A stretch of 64,000 bases of DNA from Cryptomeria japonica (lineage: Eukaryota; Streptophyta; Pinopsida; Cupressales; Cupressaceae): positions 607,140,677 to 607,204,676 of the forward strand of contig NC_081405.1 of assembly GCF_030272615.1 (NCBI RefSeq), in the 5' to 3' direction. Positions 1 through 29,324 of the stretch are shown in pieces; position 1 is the stretch's first letter; each line of letters opens with the position of its first letter. Under the pieces are notes generated by a model that ran no database searches, was not told the origin of the DNA, and was given only the letters and a program-made list of their open reading frames with translations. The position numbers and the translations under genes are program-made.

Positions 1-640
1 GGAACCTGAAGGTTATAATTGTCTTGTCGAGAGGAATGAATACACTTGCACACACCTGGGTAATCAAGGACTAAGTATTTTGATCTGGTTAGGGATTCTT
101 CTTCCACTTTGAGTACATTTTCTAATCTCCTGATAAGTTGGGTTGAATTTTCCGGAGGTTCTAGGTGTCGATTGAGTCTTTATCTCTGAAATGTTTCAAG
201 AACATTTATTCAAGGTGGCGCTAGATGTTGTGACGTTTTCACACATCGCCCCATTGCAAATGGGGACCCATGTTTTTTTTGCTTTTTAGGGTTTGTTTTT
301 TGGTCTTTTGGGGTTTTGTTAGTTAGCCTTTGCATTTTTAGTGCTGTCGGGGAGATCAATAGGATATCAAGTCCGGCTTGAGTGATGTCCTGATCCTGAA
401 ATTTGGCTAAGTCTGGAATGTCCTGATCCTGAAATTTGGCTAAGTCTGGAATGTCCTGATCCTGAAATTTGACTAAGTCTAGAAACTGAAAAACCTCCAA
501 AAATTAGATTTTGCAATATAACTCCTGGAGGTCTGAAACCACTCTCAAACATCCTGAAAGTATATATGGAATATAACTTAAAGTATCTTTCTTATACTTA
601 AATGTTATATTCCATAAAATTTATCCTGATAGAGAGTTCG
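1..640. other. Non-coding stretch, probably interior of an LTR element
   Basis: No convincing coding region. It precedes the 166-bp palindrome array and probably belongs to the same retroelement interior, because the whole 1-5000 block ends in an LTR. The only clear structure is a three-copy 33-bp minisatellite at 384-482. The assignment to the element is inference. Confidence 0.35.
384..482. repeat. 33-bp minisatellite, three copies
   Basis: The core GTCCTGATCCTGAAATTTG starts at 387, 420 and 453, giving an exact 33-bp period with one or two substitutions between copies. Because 33 is a multiple of three, the minus strand stays open as an 11-residue repeat. I read that as a by-product of the period, not as a gene. 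Confidence 0.85.
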
Positions 641-653
641 AAAAGTCAAATTT

Positions 654-2698
654 CGCTCCTGTCCTTCACTGAGGATCCAGAGCGAATTTCGCTCCTGTCC
701 CTCTCAGGAGGACCAAGGCGAAGCGCTCCTGTCCCTCACCAAGGGACCAGGGCGATAATACTTATTTGAGCCATTCCTGACTTTGTTTGGACGAATTGAG
801 ACATCAAAGGCATGGTGAAGGACGAAATGAGCATGATAGAGCATCCAGACTTGATCAAAAGCAATGAAATGATGAAGTTTTTGCCTAAAAGGTCAAATTC
901 GCTCCTGTCCCTCACTGAGGGACCAGAACGATTTTATTCATATGCACATTTTTAGACTTTGTTTGGACATTAACTTTTATTCATAGCATGAGGCAGGATG
1001 ATATCTTCCCTAGCAAAGACATTTCACGGTGAAAAGTGAAGCATTTGGGCCTGAAGGACAAAAATCGCTCCTGTCCCTCACTGAAGGACCGGAGCTTGAA
1101 ATCCAAAATTGCCTTGTCCTTGAAAGATTTGAACGATTTCGCAAATTGAGAAGATCAAAGGAGATACATTTTATCAGTTGAATATAACTTGAAAGCGCAA
1201 TCATGAGGAAAATTGACCCTAGAAGCAAAATCGCTCCTGTCCCTCTGCCAGGGACCAGGGCGAATTTAAGTGATAGCTCCCGTCCCTCTCTCAGGGACCA
1301 GAGCGATTTTCCCTATAAGACAAGTTTTGGGCGAAGATCGAGTAAGTGTTAAGTTTGAGGCAAGCAAAGGAGGCGTAACGAGTCCGTTGAAGATAATTTG
1401 AAGATTGCAAAAACGCCAAGTGAGGCCCATATTGTCCTAGGCGCTCCTGTCCCTCTCCCAGGGACCAGAGCGATTTTTGCCTTAGGTCAATTTCTTGCCA
1501 AGTTAGAACGAAATCCAGGCCAAGGATGAATGAAAGGGGACACAACGAGTCTATTGAAGATAAATTTTGAAGTTAGCAAAGTATGATGGAGCCTACAATT
1601 GCAAATTCGCTCCTGTCCCTCAAACAAGGACCAGGGCGATATCTTAGTTATGTGCCTTTCCTCCAAGTTTAAAACCACTCCAAGTCAAGGTGAAAGGTGG
1701 CAAGGACGTTTGGAGGTGTCTCGACGAAGAACAAAGTTACAAAGACCGCCAAAGTTGAAGATTTTTGCACTAAAAACCCAAGTTCGCTCCTGTCCTTCAG
1801 TCAAGGACCAGGGCGAAATTCAGTATAGCTCCCGTCCCTCTCCCAGGGACCAGAGCGAAATCTTCACAAAGGCTTAGATTTTCAAAGGTTTATCAAGTAT
1901 CAAGTGGCCAAGAGGGATCAAGGGACTTCATTTTACACGATGAAAGCAATGGCAAGTTGATGAAAGCAAGCATGAGCCCAGGACATTGAAGTTCGCTCCT
2001 GTCCCTTAGTCAGGGACCAGGGTGATATTTACTATATTTGCCAATTCATTCAAAAATCATGCCAAGACAAGGTTATGCGAGGTCACAAAATATCAAAGGT
2101 ATCTTAAGAAGATGATATGCAAAGAAATTAAGCGTCAAAAGGTGATCAATTTGAACAAGGAAGCTATATCGCTCCTCTCCCTCAGTCAGGGACCAGGGCG
2201 ATTTTTCATTAATCACTCTTTTCCTTCAAGGTCACGTCAAAGCCAAGGTACATAAGATCAAGGATATCATTTGGAAGGCGACACAAGAGAAGTGAACGTC
2301 AAAATATTACCAATTTAGGCTAAGATACAAGGATCGCTCCTGTCCCTCACCAAGGGACCAGGGCGATAATCCTCCCAACATCAAATACGCCTTGTAGAAG
2401 TCAAGTGAGACAAGCATGGAATGAAAGAATAACATTGTTTGCCCCTCACAATGAAGATTGAAGTTCAAAGTTACAAAGGTCAAGGAGAAAACACCAGGAT
2501 CGCTCCTGTCCCTCTCCAAGGGACCAGAGCGATATCACCTCAAGAGGTACTCATTTGCAAGGTCAAGTCACCCAAGTTTGAAATTCCTAGCAAAAATGCC
2601 AATTCCAACGTAAGGATGGAGATTTTAAACGTCAAAAGTGCAAGAATCAAGACCAAATTGAAATTTCGCTCCTGTCCCTCAGTCAGGGACCAGGGCGA
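654..2698. repeat. Array of a ~32-bp imperfect palindrome at ~166-bp spacing
   Basis: At least 16 copies of an imperfect palindrome that begins CGCTCCTGTCCCT and ends AGGGACCAGGGCG, so the two arms can pair. Starts are at 654, 690, 724, 900, 1066, 1232, 1275, 1442, 1608, 1785, 1827, 1994, 2170, 2335, 2501 and 2667. Most steps are 165-167 bp, three are 176-177, and four short steps of 34-43 bp mark extra copies. Spacers are much more diverged than the core but some still align, for example around 1375-1400 and 1545-1570. It is probably an ancient tandem array inside a retroelement with only the core conserved. No protein is supported here. Confidence 0.9.
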
Positions 2699-2699
2699 T

Positions 2700-3806
2700 G
2701 AGGTTTGCACTTTTCCATTTTCAAATTTTGGGCGCTCAAACATTTTTGAATTTATTTAAATGCTAAAAATCGATAAGGTTTGAAAAATTCAATTAAAATA
2801 GCATTTAAAATTAGCGCATGGGCCTTTATTAATTAATTTTTGCCTTTTAAAAATCGAGTTTATTTAAAATTATAGGCATTAAATTAATTAATTATAAATA
2901 AAAATGGGGCGCTTGATTTAAAATTTGTTTCATTTTACAAGGGTCGTCCTTTAAGTTTATTTTAAATTTGCCTTATTCATCAAAGTCGGCCTAGGGTCAA
3001 TATGAAGGTGAACGCCTATAAAGGAGGAGTAGTTTATTTCATTTTCACATCATCATTTATCATCTTTTCATATGCGATTTGGAGTATACAAAGGAAGTGC
3101 GAAATTATCATTCAAGAGGAGGTGCGAATTGTGTTCAAAGTGCGAGTCTTATCAATAGGAAGGCACAAGCATTATCAAAGGAGTTCGAGTTTCAAGTTAG
3201 GCGAACTTGCCAAGGACATTGAAGAACACATCAAAGACTCCAAGGGTGGCGAATTGATAAAGAGGACGTTCCTTATCCTTGAAGATCACGTTGAAGGCTT
3301 CTAACGTTAATTTTGCCTAGGCAAATTCCTCATTTTGCATTCTAGTGTTAGCTCTCAAGAGAGGTATGGCGATATGGATTTATTGTTTTGATTTTGAACA
3401 TTGATCGTCATAGCTTAAATTTTGAATTTTGAAATTTTGAATTCCAGTAGCCTAATCGTTTTTTAGGAAATGATAATTCAAGGACTTATCATGAGGTTTC
3501 CTAAAATTAATTTAATCTATGCTATTCATTGCAAAATCATGTTACTAATTTTGAAATGTTGTGTAGGCATCAAATGGAGATCTCATCAAGGAAAATCAAG
3601 TCGGATCAAAGATGGTCTTCGTCGGGACGATCAAGCCAGGACAAGGGCGACCTCTTTCAATCCAGCGTTCCAAGGCGAGGTACATCATCATCCTACACAT
3701 CAAGGACACATGGAGTTAGGACAAGGGCTCGTTGAAGAAGCAAATAATTTTAGAAGAGTTAATCAAAGATAACTTCTCAACGCTACCAAATTGAGTATCA
3801 ACCAAG
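2700..3806. other. AT-rich stretch upstream of an LTR, no gene supported
   Basis: AT-rich, with Ty3-like non-coding texture. Short open frames at 3002-3304 and 3470-3772 resemble no family I know and lack supporting structure. It is probably the 3' internal region of the element whose LTR follows. Confidence 0.35.
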
Positions 3807-4993
3807 TGTCAGACGAGGTGGCGTCCTAGTCATCATTTCTCCAATCAGTGAGGTCCACCTCAACATGTCCAGATTCAATGTACTTAACTCATGGAAGGTG
3901 GCACAAACTCCGATGTACCTACTCCGGCTATCCATTGGTCGATTTTTCTATAAGGGACATGTGTCCAAGCAATACAATTTTGTCATTGGTCAAGCATTAA
4001 ATGTTATGTAATGGTTGTAACAAACCCTAATTAGGGTTTTCATTGTTGAATCTTGGCCATTGATCTTGAATTGATCTAAGCCATCAAATTGTATTGTGGG
4101 CACTATATAAACCCAGGCATTTCATTTGTAAAGGCTAATTAGCAATAAATTAGAGAGAGTTGTAAATAATAGAAAGCAGTTAGTAGATAGAGAGTAGTTA
4201 GAAATTGATAGAATAGTAATTAGAGTAGAATAGGAGGACAAGGCAAAAAATTGTTGCCATTGATTGTAAACAAACTCCATTTTCATTGAAGTAATGGTGA
4301 AGTGTGTCGTTTCTTGCAATTTGCATGGTTTCTTGTTGAGTCTTCAATCCTAGATGGTAGATGATTAGATGATTAGATGAATGGAGGAAATGCGATTGAT
4401 TAATGGTGGAATTCGTATATCCATACTACTAGCAGTTTGTTGATTGCAGACTTGCCTTGTGTAGTCAACTGAAATCATTCAACTTAAGCTCAATTTCAAT
4501 TTGTCGCTTCTTCATTGATATGCATCAACTTGATGGTGTCTATGCCTGCGGTGATGATTTGAACATCATAAAGCTTCCCTTAGAAGATCGCACTAGCCTT
4601 GTAGAGATGGTCCATTGATGTCAAAACAAGACCTAGTTAGAGTTTCATCAAAAATCAAATCATTGCTCCTACATTCTTAATATTAGGATTAGATCTTCTC
4701 TTCTCCCTCATCCTTTTTCCATTTTTTCAAATCTAAGCCAGTAAGAGCTTGTGTTCTAGCAAAGCAGATCGGAAGTTCAATCATCAGATGTAAATCCCCT
4801 TGTAATTCCAGCAAATCACATCACACCACTGGAATTTATCCACACGTAGAGACCCTACTAACCAGAACATTGGAGTCATCCTAACTGATCCTTCATGCGA
4901 ATCTTCAGCAGTTAGAGACTTTATTCAAGAGAGGATAAGATGCCTTTAGGTATTTTATTCTGTGTATGATGGTGTACAAAATACACGTCAACA
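3807..4993 (+). mobile_element. LTR of a retroelement, plus orientation (LTR family 1)
   Basis: The block begins TGTCAGACGAGG and ends ACACGTCAACA, giving the TG...CA ends expected of an LTR. It has a TATA box at 4104-4110 about 300 bp in. It is clearly related along much of its length to 15403-16414: both carry the segment around TCTTGGCCATTG, a TATATAA box followed by CATTTCATTTGTA, the AGAAGATCGCA segment, and the ending around TTTATTCTGTGT. No second copy of the same element is visible in the window, so it is either a 3' LTR whose 5' half lies to the left or a partial copy. The exact start is uncertain. Confidence 0.7.
4104..4110 (+). promoter_or_regulatory. TATA box of LTR family 1
   Basis: TATATAA in the context CACTATATAAACCC. 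The related LTR has TATATAAG at the matching place (15632-15639), which supports a conserved LTR promoter. Confidence 0.6.
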
Positions 4994-5029
4994 CATACCC
5001 AAGTTACTGGTAAGTAAATTTCACAAATA

Positions 5030-5730
5030 GGGGGGCGGATTCAATGGGAAGCAAAGCATTCAAATAGTTTCTGCAAAATATGGCAACAACTTACAAGCTT
5101 CATAAAAAAATCAAGTCTCGTGGTAATTTAGAGTAAATCAATGAACACAGACACCCCATACAATGTCAATGGAGTGGTATCAAGTTTTCATTAATCAGAG
5201 TAAATCAATGAATACAGATACCCATACAGTGTCAATGAAGTGGTCACAAACCAGATGGATCCAATGGAAAACAATGCATTGATGATAAGTTCTGCAAAAA
5301 TTTTGCAACAGATTGCAAGCTCTTAGTAAAAATATTAAGTTTCATAGTAAACTAGAATAAATCCATTAATATAGATGGGCCATCTGTATTGTCAATGGAA
5401 TGGCATCAAGTTTCACAAATTAGAGTAAACCAATGAATACAGATACCCATACAGTTGTCAATGAAGTGGTCACAAACTAGATGGGTTCAATGGAAAACAA
5501 TGCATTGATAAGTTCTGCAAAATTTTTGCAACAGATTGCAAGCTCTTAGTAAATATTAAGTTTCATAATAAACTAGAATAAATCCATTAATATAGATGGG
5601 CCATCTGTATTGTCAATGGAATGGCATCAAGTTTCACAAATTAGAGTAAACCAATGAATAAATACAAGTACCCCATACAGTTGTCAATTGAGTAAGCATT
5701 AAGTTTCACAAATTAGAGTAAACAAATTAC
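5030..5730. repeat. Tandem repeats of ~225 bp downstream of the DDM1 gene
   Basis: Three diverged units start near 5035, 5255 and 5480. The last two share long runs such as ATTGTCAATGGAATGGCATC and AGTTTCACAAATTAGAGTAAA. The shorter phrase TACAGATACCCATACAG also recurs. The repeats lie 0.4-1.1 kb past the DDM1 stop codon, so they could fall beyond or inside its 3' untranslated region. Confidence 0.75.
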
Positions 5731-6080
5731 AGAGCAAAATTGTCGATGAAATGATCGACTCCCAGATTGATGTTGAAAAACTTTAGGTAATATCGTTTTT
5801 GAAATATAAGTATGTCAATTGAAAAAACTCCCAATTAAATCTTTCAAAACTGACAGCAAAATTGACTATATAATCGCTTCTGGTTGAAAAATCTAATTCC
5901 CAGCCACTTGCACCTCATTTTTATTATCACGTGAATGAAAATGAGGTAACTCTAGTTTTGATCCAGGTGGAAGCAACCAAGGTTCGTGATAAATTACTGT
6001 GCAGGATAACCCCCACAAGTTCCATGAAATATGCAAGATATTTGTGTGAGAGTTGCATACCACAATATTAGCGAGGCAAG

Positions 6081-6086
6081 TTTATT
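6081..6086 (-). terminator. Candidate polyadenylation signal of the DDM1 gene
   Basis: AATAAA on the minus strand about 52 bases after the stop codon. A second AATAAA lies at 5920-5925. Either could be used; the sequence alone does not decide. Confidence 0.3.
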
Positions 6087-6137
6087 ATGGCCACACAAAA
6101 AATGCATTTAGTAGGAATTGAGACCATTTATTTTCTT

Positions 6138-23263
<17,126 letters not shown>

Positions 23264-23266
23264 TAC

Positions 23267-26200
23267 CTACTCCTGTTCAACCACCAGAGAATTCAGAGCA
23301 AATATAAGTTCCAACACATAATTTCAAACAAGAATTGTGAAAACATGTGTTGGTCAATGCATATACAGATACATTGAGGCAAAACTCGATATTTCATGCT
23401 AGTAAAGTGAAGCGATCTTTGGGAGATGCTGCTCCTTTCAAGACCACCAACCTATCTTTCTTATCGATTACACTTGTAGACAAAAAGGACATCTTCAAAA
23501 ATGGATTCACAAAAATTGGTAATTTCCCACAGAGAAAAACATGAGATCACAAGGCCTTCAACTAGATTATAAATTAATAATCACATAAAATTAGATAATT
23601 AGGGTAACAAGTTCGGAAACGGGATCCAATAGATTGGCTAATATAATAGACAAGAATACCAGAATAATGTAGTACATTTACAACCCTTGTTAATGGGGTA
23701 ATTAGTAAGACATGTGGGCATAATGCCTATACATGGAAACCAACAAAATCAGGATTTTTTGAATTTAATTTTTATGGAGCTCCTAAAGGTAACCCAAGCC
23801 CCTTTAGAACAGTGAAGTGCATTCTCCTCATGCTCATTCATTATAGGAGGCTCATTCTTCCCAGAATCTACGATGAACAATGAAGCTAAAGCCTTCACAT
23901 TGCTCTCAAGGATCTTGGATTTTGGAAGTATAGGAAAAACCCTAGATGTGAATTCCAGGGTGTATCAATAATTGTTTGCATCTAGGTATGGTCTGCTTTT
24001 GGCAAAATGGATTGCACCGTTGCTGGAGATGAACTTCAAATCTCCCAGGTTTTGATGGAGAGCACACACATGCTAAAAGTCAACAAATTCCCAAATTCAG
24101 CCATAAATACTTCACAGAAAAACAAAACAGAACAATTATCGTCCAGAGCACTAAACACTTTCCTTCTTAAAAAACTTTACAGGTATATACCTCCATGATA
24201 AAGTCATGAAACAATCTAACAAGCATACACAGGATAGATCCATTGACTTTATGACCCAGCAAAGTTTGCCTTCAAAATCCATTGATTGTCAAATGCAAAT
24301 GTTATAGGATTTCTATGGTATGATAAGTGAAGCACTACCAAGACCTAATTAGGCATCAATGCAATAATATAAATGCCTTACTTTGTGAAGATGGAATCAA
24401 CAGACAAATTGAAATGCACAGAACATATTCTTGTAAGAATTCCTAAATTTATATTCATACTCTTTTATAGGATAGATGAATATGGATTGCAAGGGGCAAT
24501 AAAATAGTTCTTCGTAACATCGTCTAATGCAATCAGTGATTCTTGAGTAAGAGTTCATGAGAATATTATTAATAACAAATGTAAAAAGAAGTTTTAAAAT
24601 GCTGGTACATAAGGACATCCTATCCTCCACCTATCAATTTTTTATCACCCCAAAAGGTCAACACATTTGCAAATCCCAAGCTCCTCTTGTGTATACACCA
24701 ATGCAGAAAGAAGTCATATCCAAAAGGACATAAAAATTCTCATATCCAAATGGGCTGCCTTATAAAATTGGGCTTAGATAAAACTGCAATATAATTATAT
24801 CAACCAACATGAGCCAATCACAATGCTGAGGTTAATGGGATGGATAAATTGGTAGATTACTAATAGCAGGCTAGTGCAAAGCTGCAAGGACTAGCCCGTT
24901 TAGCCAACATGAGCCAATCACAATGCTAAGGTTAAATTGTTTGTGCCCTCCTACTTTAACATAACTTGAGGTACTTGTGCCTCAAATCCTGCTTTCCTTT
25001 GGGCCTTTAAAACCCATTTATGTCAGAGAGACTCACTTTTTCACGAGTGTAGGTGACTCTGAGCAATGTAAAGATTTGTGGAACTGTAAACTTTATAATC
25101 TTCTGCTGAATTGACACAGTTGCAAATCTAATAGAACTCGCCAATGCAGAACGAGGTCCTATCTTAAAGAACAAAAGATGTATCTATCATTTTTGGGGGT
25201 TTCGGCTCTTGTTTAAGTGGTGAGCTCCCTAACAATATCAATATAGGTAAAACTGCAAAAGTCTCCATTTACAAGCTAGAAGGTGCATAAACAGAGCAGC
25301 CCATTTATCTAGTGTGAAGCTGCAAGGACCGACCCATTTAGCAAACAGAAGCCAATCATAGTGCCATATAAGGTGCACAAGTGCCTCATACTCATAGTGC
25401 TGTTACATAAGGATGTGAACACTCAATGATATGGCCCCATGCCAAAACCTGCATCTATCTAGGGCCTTTATCACACTATTTGATTAAGAAAGGTTCGTCT
25501 TATCATGAGCACAGATAGCCCCTGCATGTAAAAAATCGTGAGTGACTCGGAAATTCATAACCTCCTGTACTATCCTTCTGCATTCACCAACACAGAAAGA
25601 CGTCCCATCTAAAAGGACAAAAAAGACCTCCATCACCATATCAGGCTCGGTGAAACTCCAACAGGTATTATAGGCTAGATTTAAGCAGCAAGAAGCCCAT
25701 TTAACGAAGGTGAAGGTGAACTAATCGCATTAATATCAGGCTGGATTTAAGCAGCAAGAAGCCCATTTAACCAACATGAACCAGTTTGCAAACTTTGCAT
25801 ACAATACACGTGTACCTTGAGGCAAAGTCAGCCAAGGATGATAAACGGCGACCTCATCAAAAAAATTACCTTCATTTATCAACTTATAAAACCCATTTGC
25901 AAAGGGATGACTATTTTAGTAACCTAATAATACCAGGCTAGACTTAAGCTGCAAGGGCCCGACCATTTTGCCAACATGAGCCAGCCACGACAGTTCATCA
26001 AAGTGGTGTTAGATAAGAATGATAAACTGTGACCTCAACCATAAACGGACTTTCATTTAGCACCTTATAAAACCCATTAGTGCCAGAAACGCTTATTTTA
26101 TCGTTGGTGCAGGCGGTGACATTAGATATAAAACTCCTAGGAGCTGCAAAAAAATAAAATTCGGCTAACAGTTTAGAGAAGCAGGATATCCGCCATGACC

Positions 26201-27428
26201 CGCAGAAAGAAATTCTCTGCAACAACAGATTTTGAGGGTACCAAAAAATGCTAGTCTATAGCTATGAGCGGTCTACTTGTTGCTGAAGACTTATTTTTTA
26301 AATTTCAGAAAAAATGTTTTAGTTAAAATTCATTAGCAATCTGTGGCAGGTCAGAAAACTTTAAGTTTTGCTGATAACTATTTTAAAAAATTTGGAATAA
26401 GAGATAGCTTAAAAACTCAGTCAAATGACAGCCTGCATAGACTCAGTTTTAAATTACATAGTTTCAGTGCGGGGCACCTAAGATGCTATAACATAATGTA
26501 AATCAAATCTTCTTAACATCATTCACGTCAAACTCCTGCTTAAAGTTTGCAGAGACAGAAGTAGATACTTGAAGGAATTTTGCCACCAAATTACGCCCTG
26601 CATGTAGTGTTAATTTTCCTTCCAACACATTTAGTACAAGTTTTGGATGCAAACGCCTAAAAATCTACATAAAAGAATAAAATACCGTTTCCCATGGCAT
26701 CATTTACCGCAAAACTCGACTAGAGCTCCCTCCCGATGAGGTCACTACCTTGGGCATCAATGCAAGAAAATTACTCATGTAAACCCAATAAAAACTTCAT
26801 AAAACACGATAGAGTTGTTAATTTTTTTGAGAAAAAGCTTCAGAAGTAATTATATCGAGTATAGCTTTTTCACCTTCCTTGCCTCTGAAAGTGTAAGCCC
26901 AAACCCAGAAAAACCTTGAACTACAAAAATATTCCGTTGGAAATCAATGTGTAAAAAACTTACACCTTGGTTGGACCTTTTAAGTGTCAGCTGCAATGCC
27001 CAACAAAAAGCCTGAAACCACCCAAACATTTCATCTGATACAAACCTAACCATTCTCTGTAAAAACTTCAGACAAATCTTCGCCGGATGGTCAATAAATC
27101 TAAAATTATGAGCATTTCCATCTCGTTCCAAAACTCCACACATTTTTTGTTCACAAAAATAAAGACTTCTCATCAAGTTATCGCTCGAAAACCAAACCTA
27201 TTAACCCCTAAAAAGACAAAATAATAAAGCGGACTTATCTCCTCTGATAGTCGAGCTTTCTGGCAACCCCTAAAGCTCTCCCAGTAGAACAAAATCATAA
27301 AAACAAACAAATAAAACCCTCAAATTGCAGTTTTTATTACAAGCATGGAAAAGAAAACTAAATTCCCGCAATGCTGAACAATAACTAATTTCAGTGCAGA
27401 AACCAAACTCAGAAATGCCATTACTGAC
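23267..27428 (-). other. Probable 5' leader intron of DDM1 (4.2 kb) with ~445-bp repeats
   Basis: A strong donor (CAAG, then GTCAGTAATG) at 27428 and an acceptor just before the start codon suggest one leader intron. No coding exon is recognised inside. Diverged repeats cover much of 24640-26150: the phrase GCAGAAAGAAGTC-CAAAAGGACA recurs at 24703, 25146 and 25592, a period of about 445 bp, and the phrase AACATGAGCCAATCACAATGC recurs in several forms. Confidence 0.5.
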
Positions 27429-27595
27429 CTTGACAAGAACACAAACAGAAATATACGCTTCAGCTAAACGCTGTTCCGCTGAAGCTTCTCTGCATGAAGA
27501 GCTTTCTGTGCACCCTTCGAGAAGGGATTGCAGGAAAATCAAGTTGACCACCTTAACGAAACAAAAGAGAGAAAAAACTGGCGGCGCAAAAATAA
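27429..27595 (-). other. Probable non-coding first exon of DDM1
   Basis: Lies between a TATA-like box and a consensus splice donor. The 5' end is placed about 30 bases after the TATA box by convention. It contains one short upstream ORF. No in-frame coding link to exon 1 is possible through the acceptor used here, because a TAG precedes the start codon. Confidence 0.45.
27460..27495 (-). CDS. Upstream ORF in the DDM1 leader (11 codons)
   Basis: ATG at 27495 followed by ten codons and TGA at 27460-27462, wholly inside the probable first exon. If the exon is real, ribosomes would meet this ORF before the main start. It is too short to claim a peptide function. Confidence 0.35.
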   Translation of the reverse strand: MQRSFSGTAFS

Positions 27596-27618
27596 CAGGA
27601 AGGACTTTAACAACGGCT

Positions 27619-27628
27619 ACTTATAAAT
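27619..27628 (-). promoter_or_regulatory. TATA-like box of the DDM1 promoter
   Basis: Minus strand GCATTTATAAGTAG, about 190 bases upstream of the leader splice donor. It is the only TATA-like site close to the probable first exon. Confidence 0.45.
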
Positions 27629-27969
27629 GCACCTCATTCATTACAGGCATGTGTCTTTGAGGAATGTCAGTAGTTCTTGTCCTTGTCCCACCAAGTTAAA
27701 AACATATTGTGTACTATTTTTGTCGTCGTGCTTTTGAGCAATTAAAAACTAAATTTTGAAAGATATTTAGAATAATTGTTGAGGAACTTTTGTAGCAATG
27801 ATTTTATGGAGTGGAGGAACTCTTGTTCCCAAAAAGGTCAATCGGATGTAATATTTTGTTGGAGAACAAACGTCATGGGAATTTGACTACATTAAGATTC
27901 AGTAATTATTGTTATTACATTATTCATTAATAATTAGCTGATAAGTTTTAGTGGGGGCTTTTAAGTCAG

Positions 27970-27987
27970 AAAAAAAAAAAAAAAAAA
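27970..27987. repeat. Poly-A tract of about 18 bases
   Basis: A run of A following GTCAG, about 340 bp upstream of the DDM1 promoter. It might be the tail of an old retroposed sequence or a simple slippage tract; no source sequence is recognised. Confidence 0.6.
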
Positions 27988-28189
27988 TTATAAGTCGAAG
28001 ATATGTTTCAATCTTAGATTTCTCAGCGATTATTTATTAATAGTTTTTTTTTTTAAATTAATTTTTATCTTTAATGTGACATCCAACCCATATTTCTAGT
28101 GCCACATTTAGTAGCAGACAAGTAAATTGTACCATGTGAACACTACCTACCAATAAATAAATTGCAAGTCTCCATTAAATCTTATACGG

Positions 28190-29300
28190 AATCAAAAGAC
28201 AATTGTGGTGTATTGCGTTGTTGATCCTAGTGTTATTTTTATTTGTATTTCACAATTGAATTATATATAGAAACAAAAGAGAGTTGTGGTGTTTTGGGAA
28301 ATATGTTATTGAACTTGGCTGTTATTTTTATCCGTGTTTTCATTGGTATTTTGGCTGCTTAATTTGATCTAAACGAATCCTATTATCAACCCTCAATAAA
28401 TGACAAGTAATTTTCTCTTCTAGATTAAATGGTTTTCATATTTTTCAGTGGGTTTTTTTATATTTCTCTCAACTAACCATTAAACTATTTGTCCCTATTA
28501 AAATAGTTGTGGTGTATTTGAAAATATGTTATCAAATCTAATTGCTACTTTCATCTGTACTCCAGCTGCTTGGTTTGCTTGAAATGGATGCCATTATCAA
28601 ACCTCACAGAAGCACAAGTAATTATCGCTTCTAGATTAAATGGTTTTCATACTTTTTGGGCAGTCACCATAAACATTTTACGTTTTGTGAATTTCACTTT
28701 AATTGTTTTTAGACATAAAATTATTCTTGCCTACGATAACCCTACCTAGAACAGAGTAAAATTTTGAATGATTTTAGTCGATAGGTGGTCTGCTCCAAAC
28801 AAATGCTATAATCAAACTTTGTTGAAGCACAATAATTGTCACTTCCATATTAAATGTTTTAGGGTTTTCTTTTTTTTGGATTTCTCTTAACTAACCATTA
28901 AACTATCTTTATTTCTATGATTTTTTTTTTATATTTATGTCAACTAACCATTAAACTATATGTCCCCATTAAATCAGTTGTGGTGTATTTGGAAATACAT
29001 TATTGAATCTATACACTATTTTCATTTGTACTCCAGTTGCTTGGTCTCCTCTAAATGAACGCCATTATAAAACCTTGCAAAAGCAGAAGTAATTGTCCCT
29101 TCTAGATTAAATGGTTTTCATATTTTATTGTGGGTTTTTTATAGTAATTTTTAATTTGAACGTTATTTTTATTTGTAGTCTGACTGTTTGGTCTACTCCA
29201 AATAGGCCCATTATAAAACCTCGCTTTTGCATAGATAATTGCCCCTTCCAAATCCAATGGTTTTCATATTTTATTGTGGGTTATTTAATAGTAGTTTAAG
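28190..29300. repeat. Diverged ~210-bp tandem repeats upstream of DDM1
   Basis: The phrase TTCTAGATTAAATGGTTTTC recurs in changed forms at about 28421, 28630, 28840, 29100 and 29250, each preceded by AGCACAAGTAATT-like sequence and by TTGTGGTGTATTTG-like sequence. Spacing is 210 bp for the first steps, then irregular. No coding content. Confidence 0.75.
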
Positions 29301-29324
29301 TTGACTCAAAAAAATATTAGAGGA

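Noticed and set aside
210-552. Repeat proteins on the minus strand
   Set aside because: They translate the 33-bp minisatellite, whose period is a multiple of three.
654-2698. CRISPR-like array (regular repeats with unique spacers)
   Set aside because: Spacers are ~134 bp, still partly related to each other, and the sequence is a plant retroelement with no cas genes nearby. It is an old tandem array with a conserved core.
3002-3304. 100-codon open frame
   Set aside because: No family resemblance, no conserved context, AT-rich retroelement DNA. A frame of this length is expected by chance.
27270-27551. 93-codon minus-strand frame as DDM1 first coding exon
   Set aside because: It runs through the likely splice donor at 27428 and lacks similarity to DDM1 N-termini. 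Only an 11-codon uORF with ATG lies in the probable leader exon.
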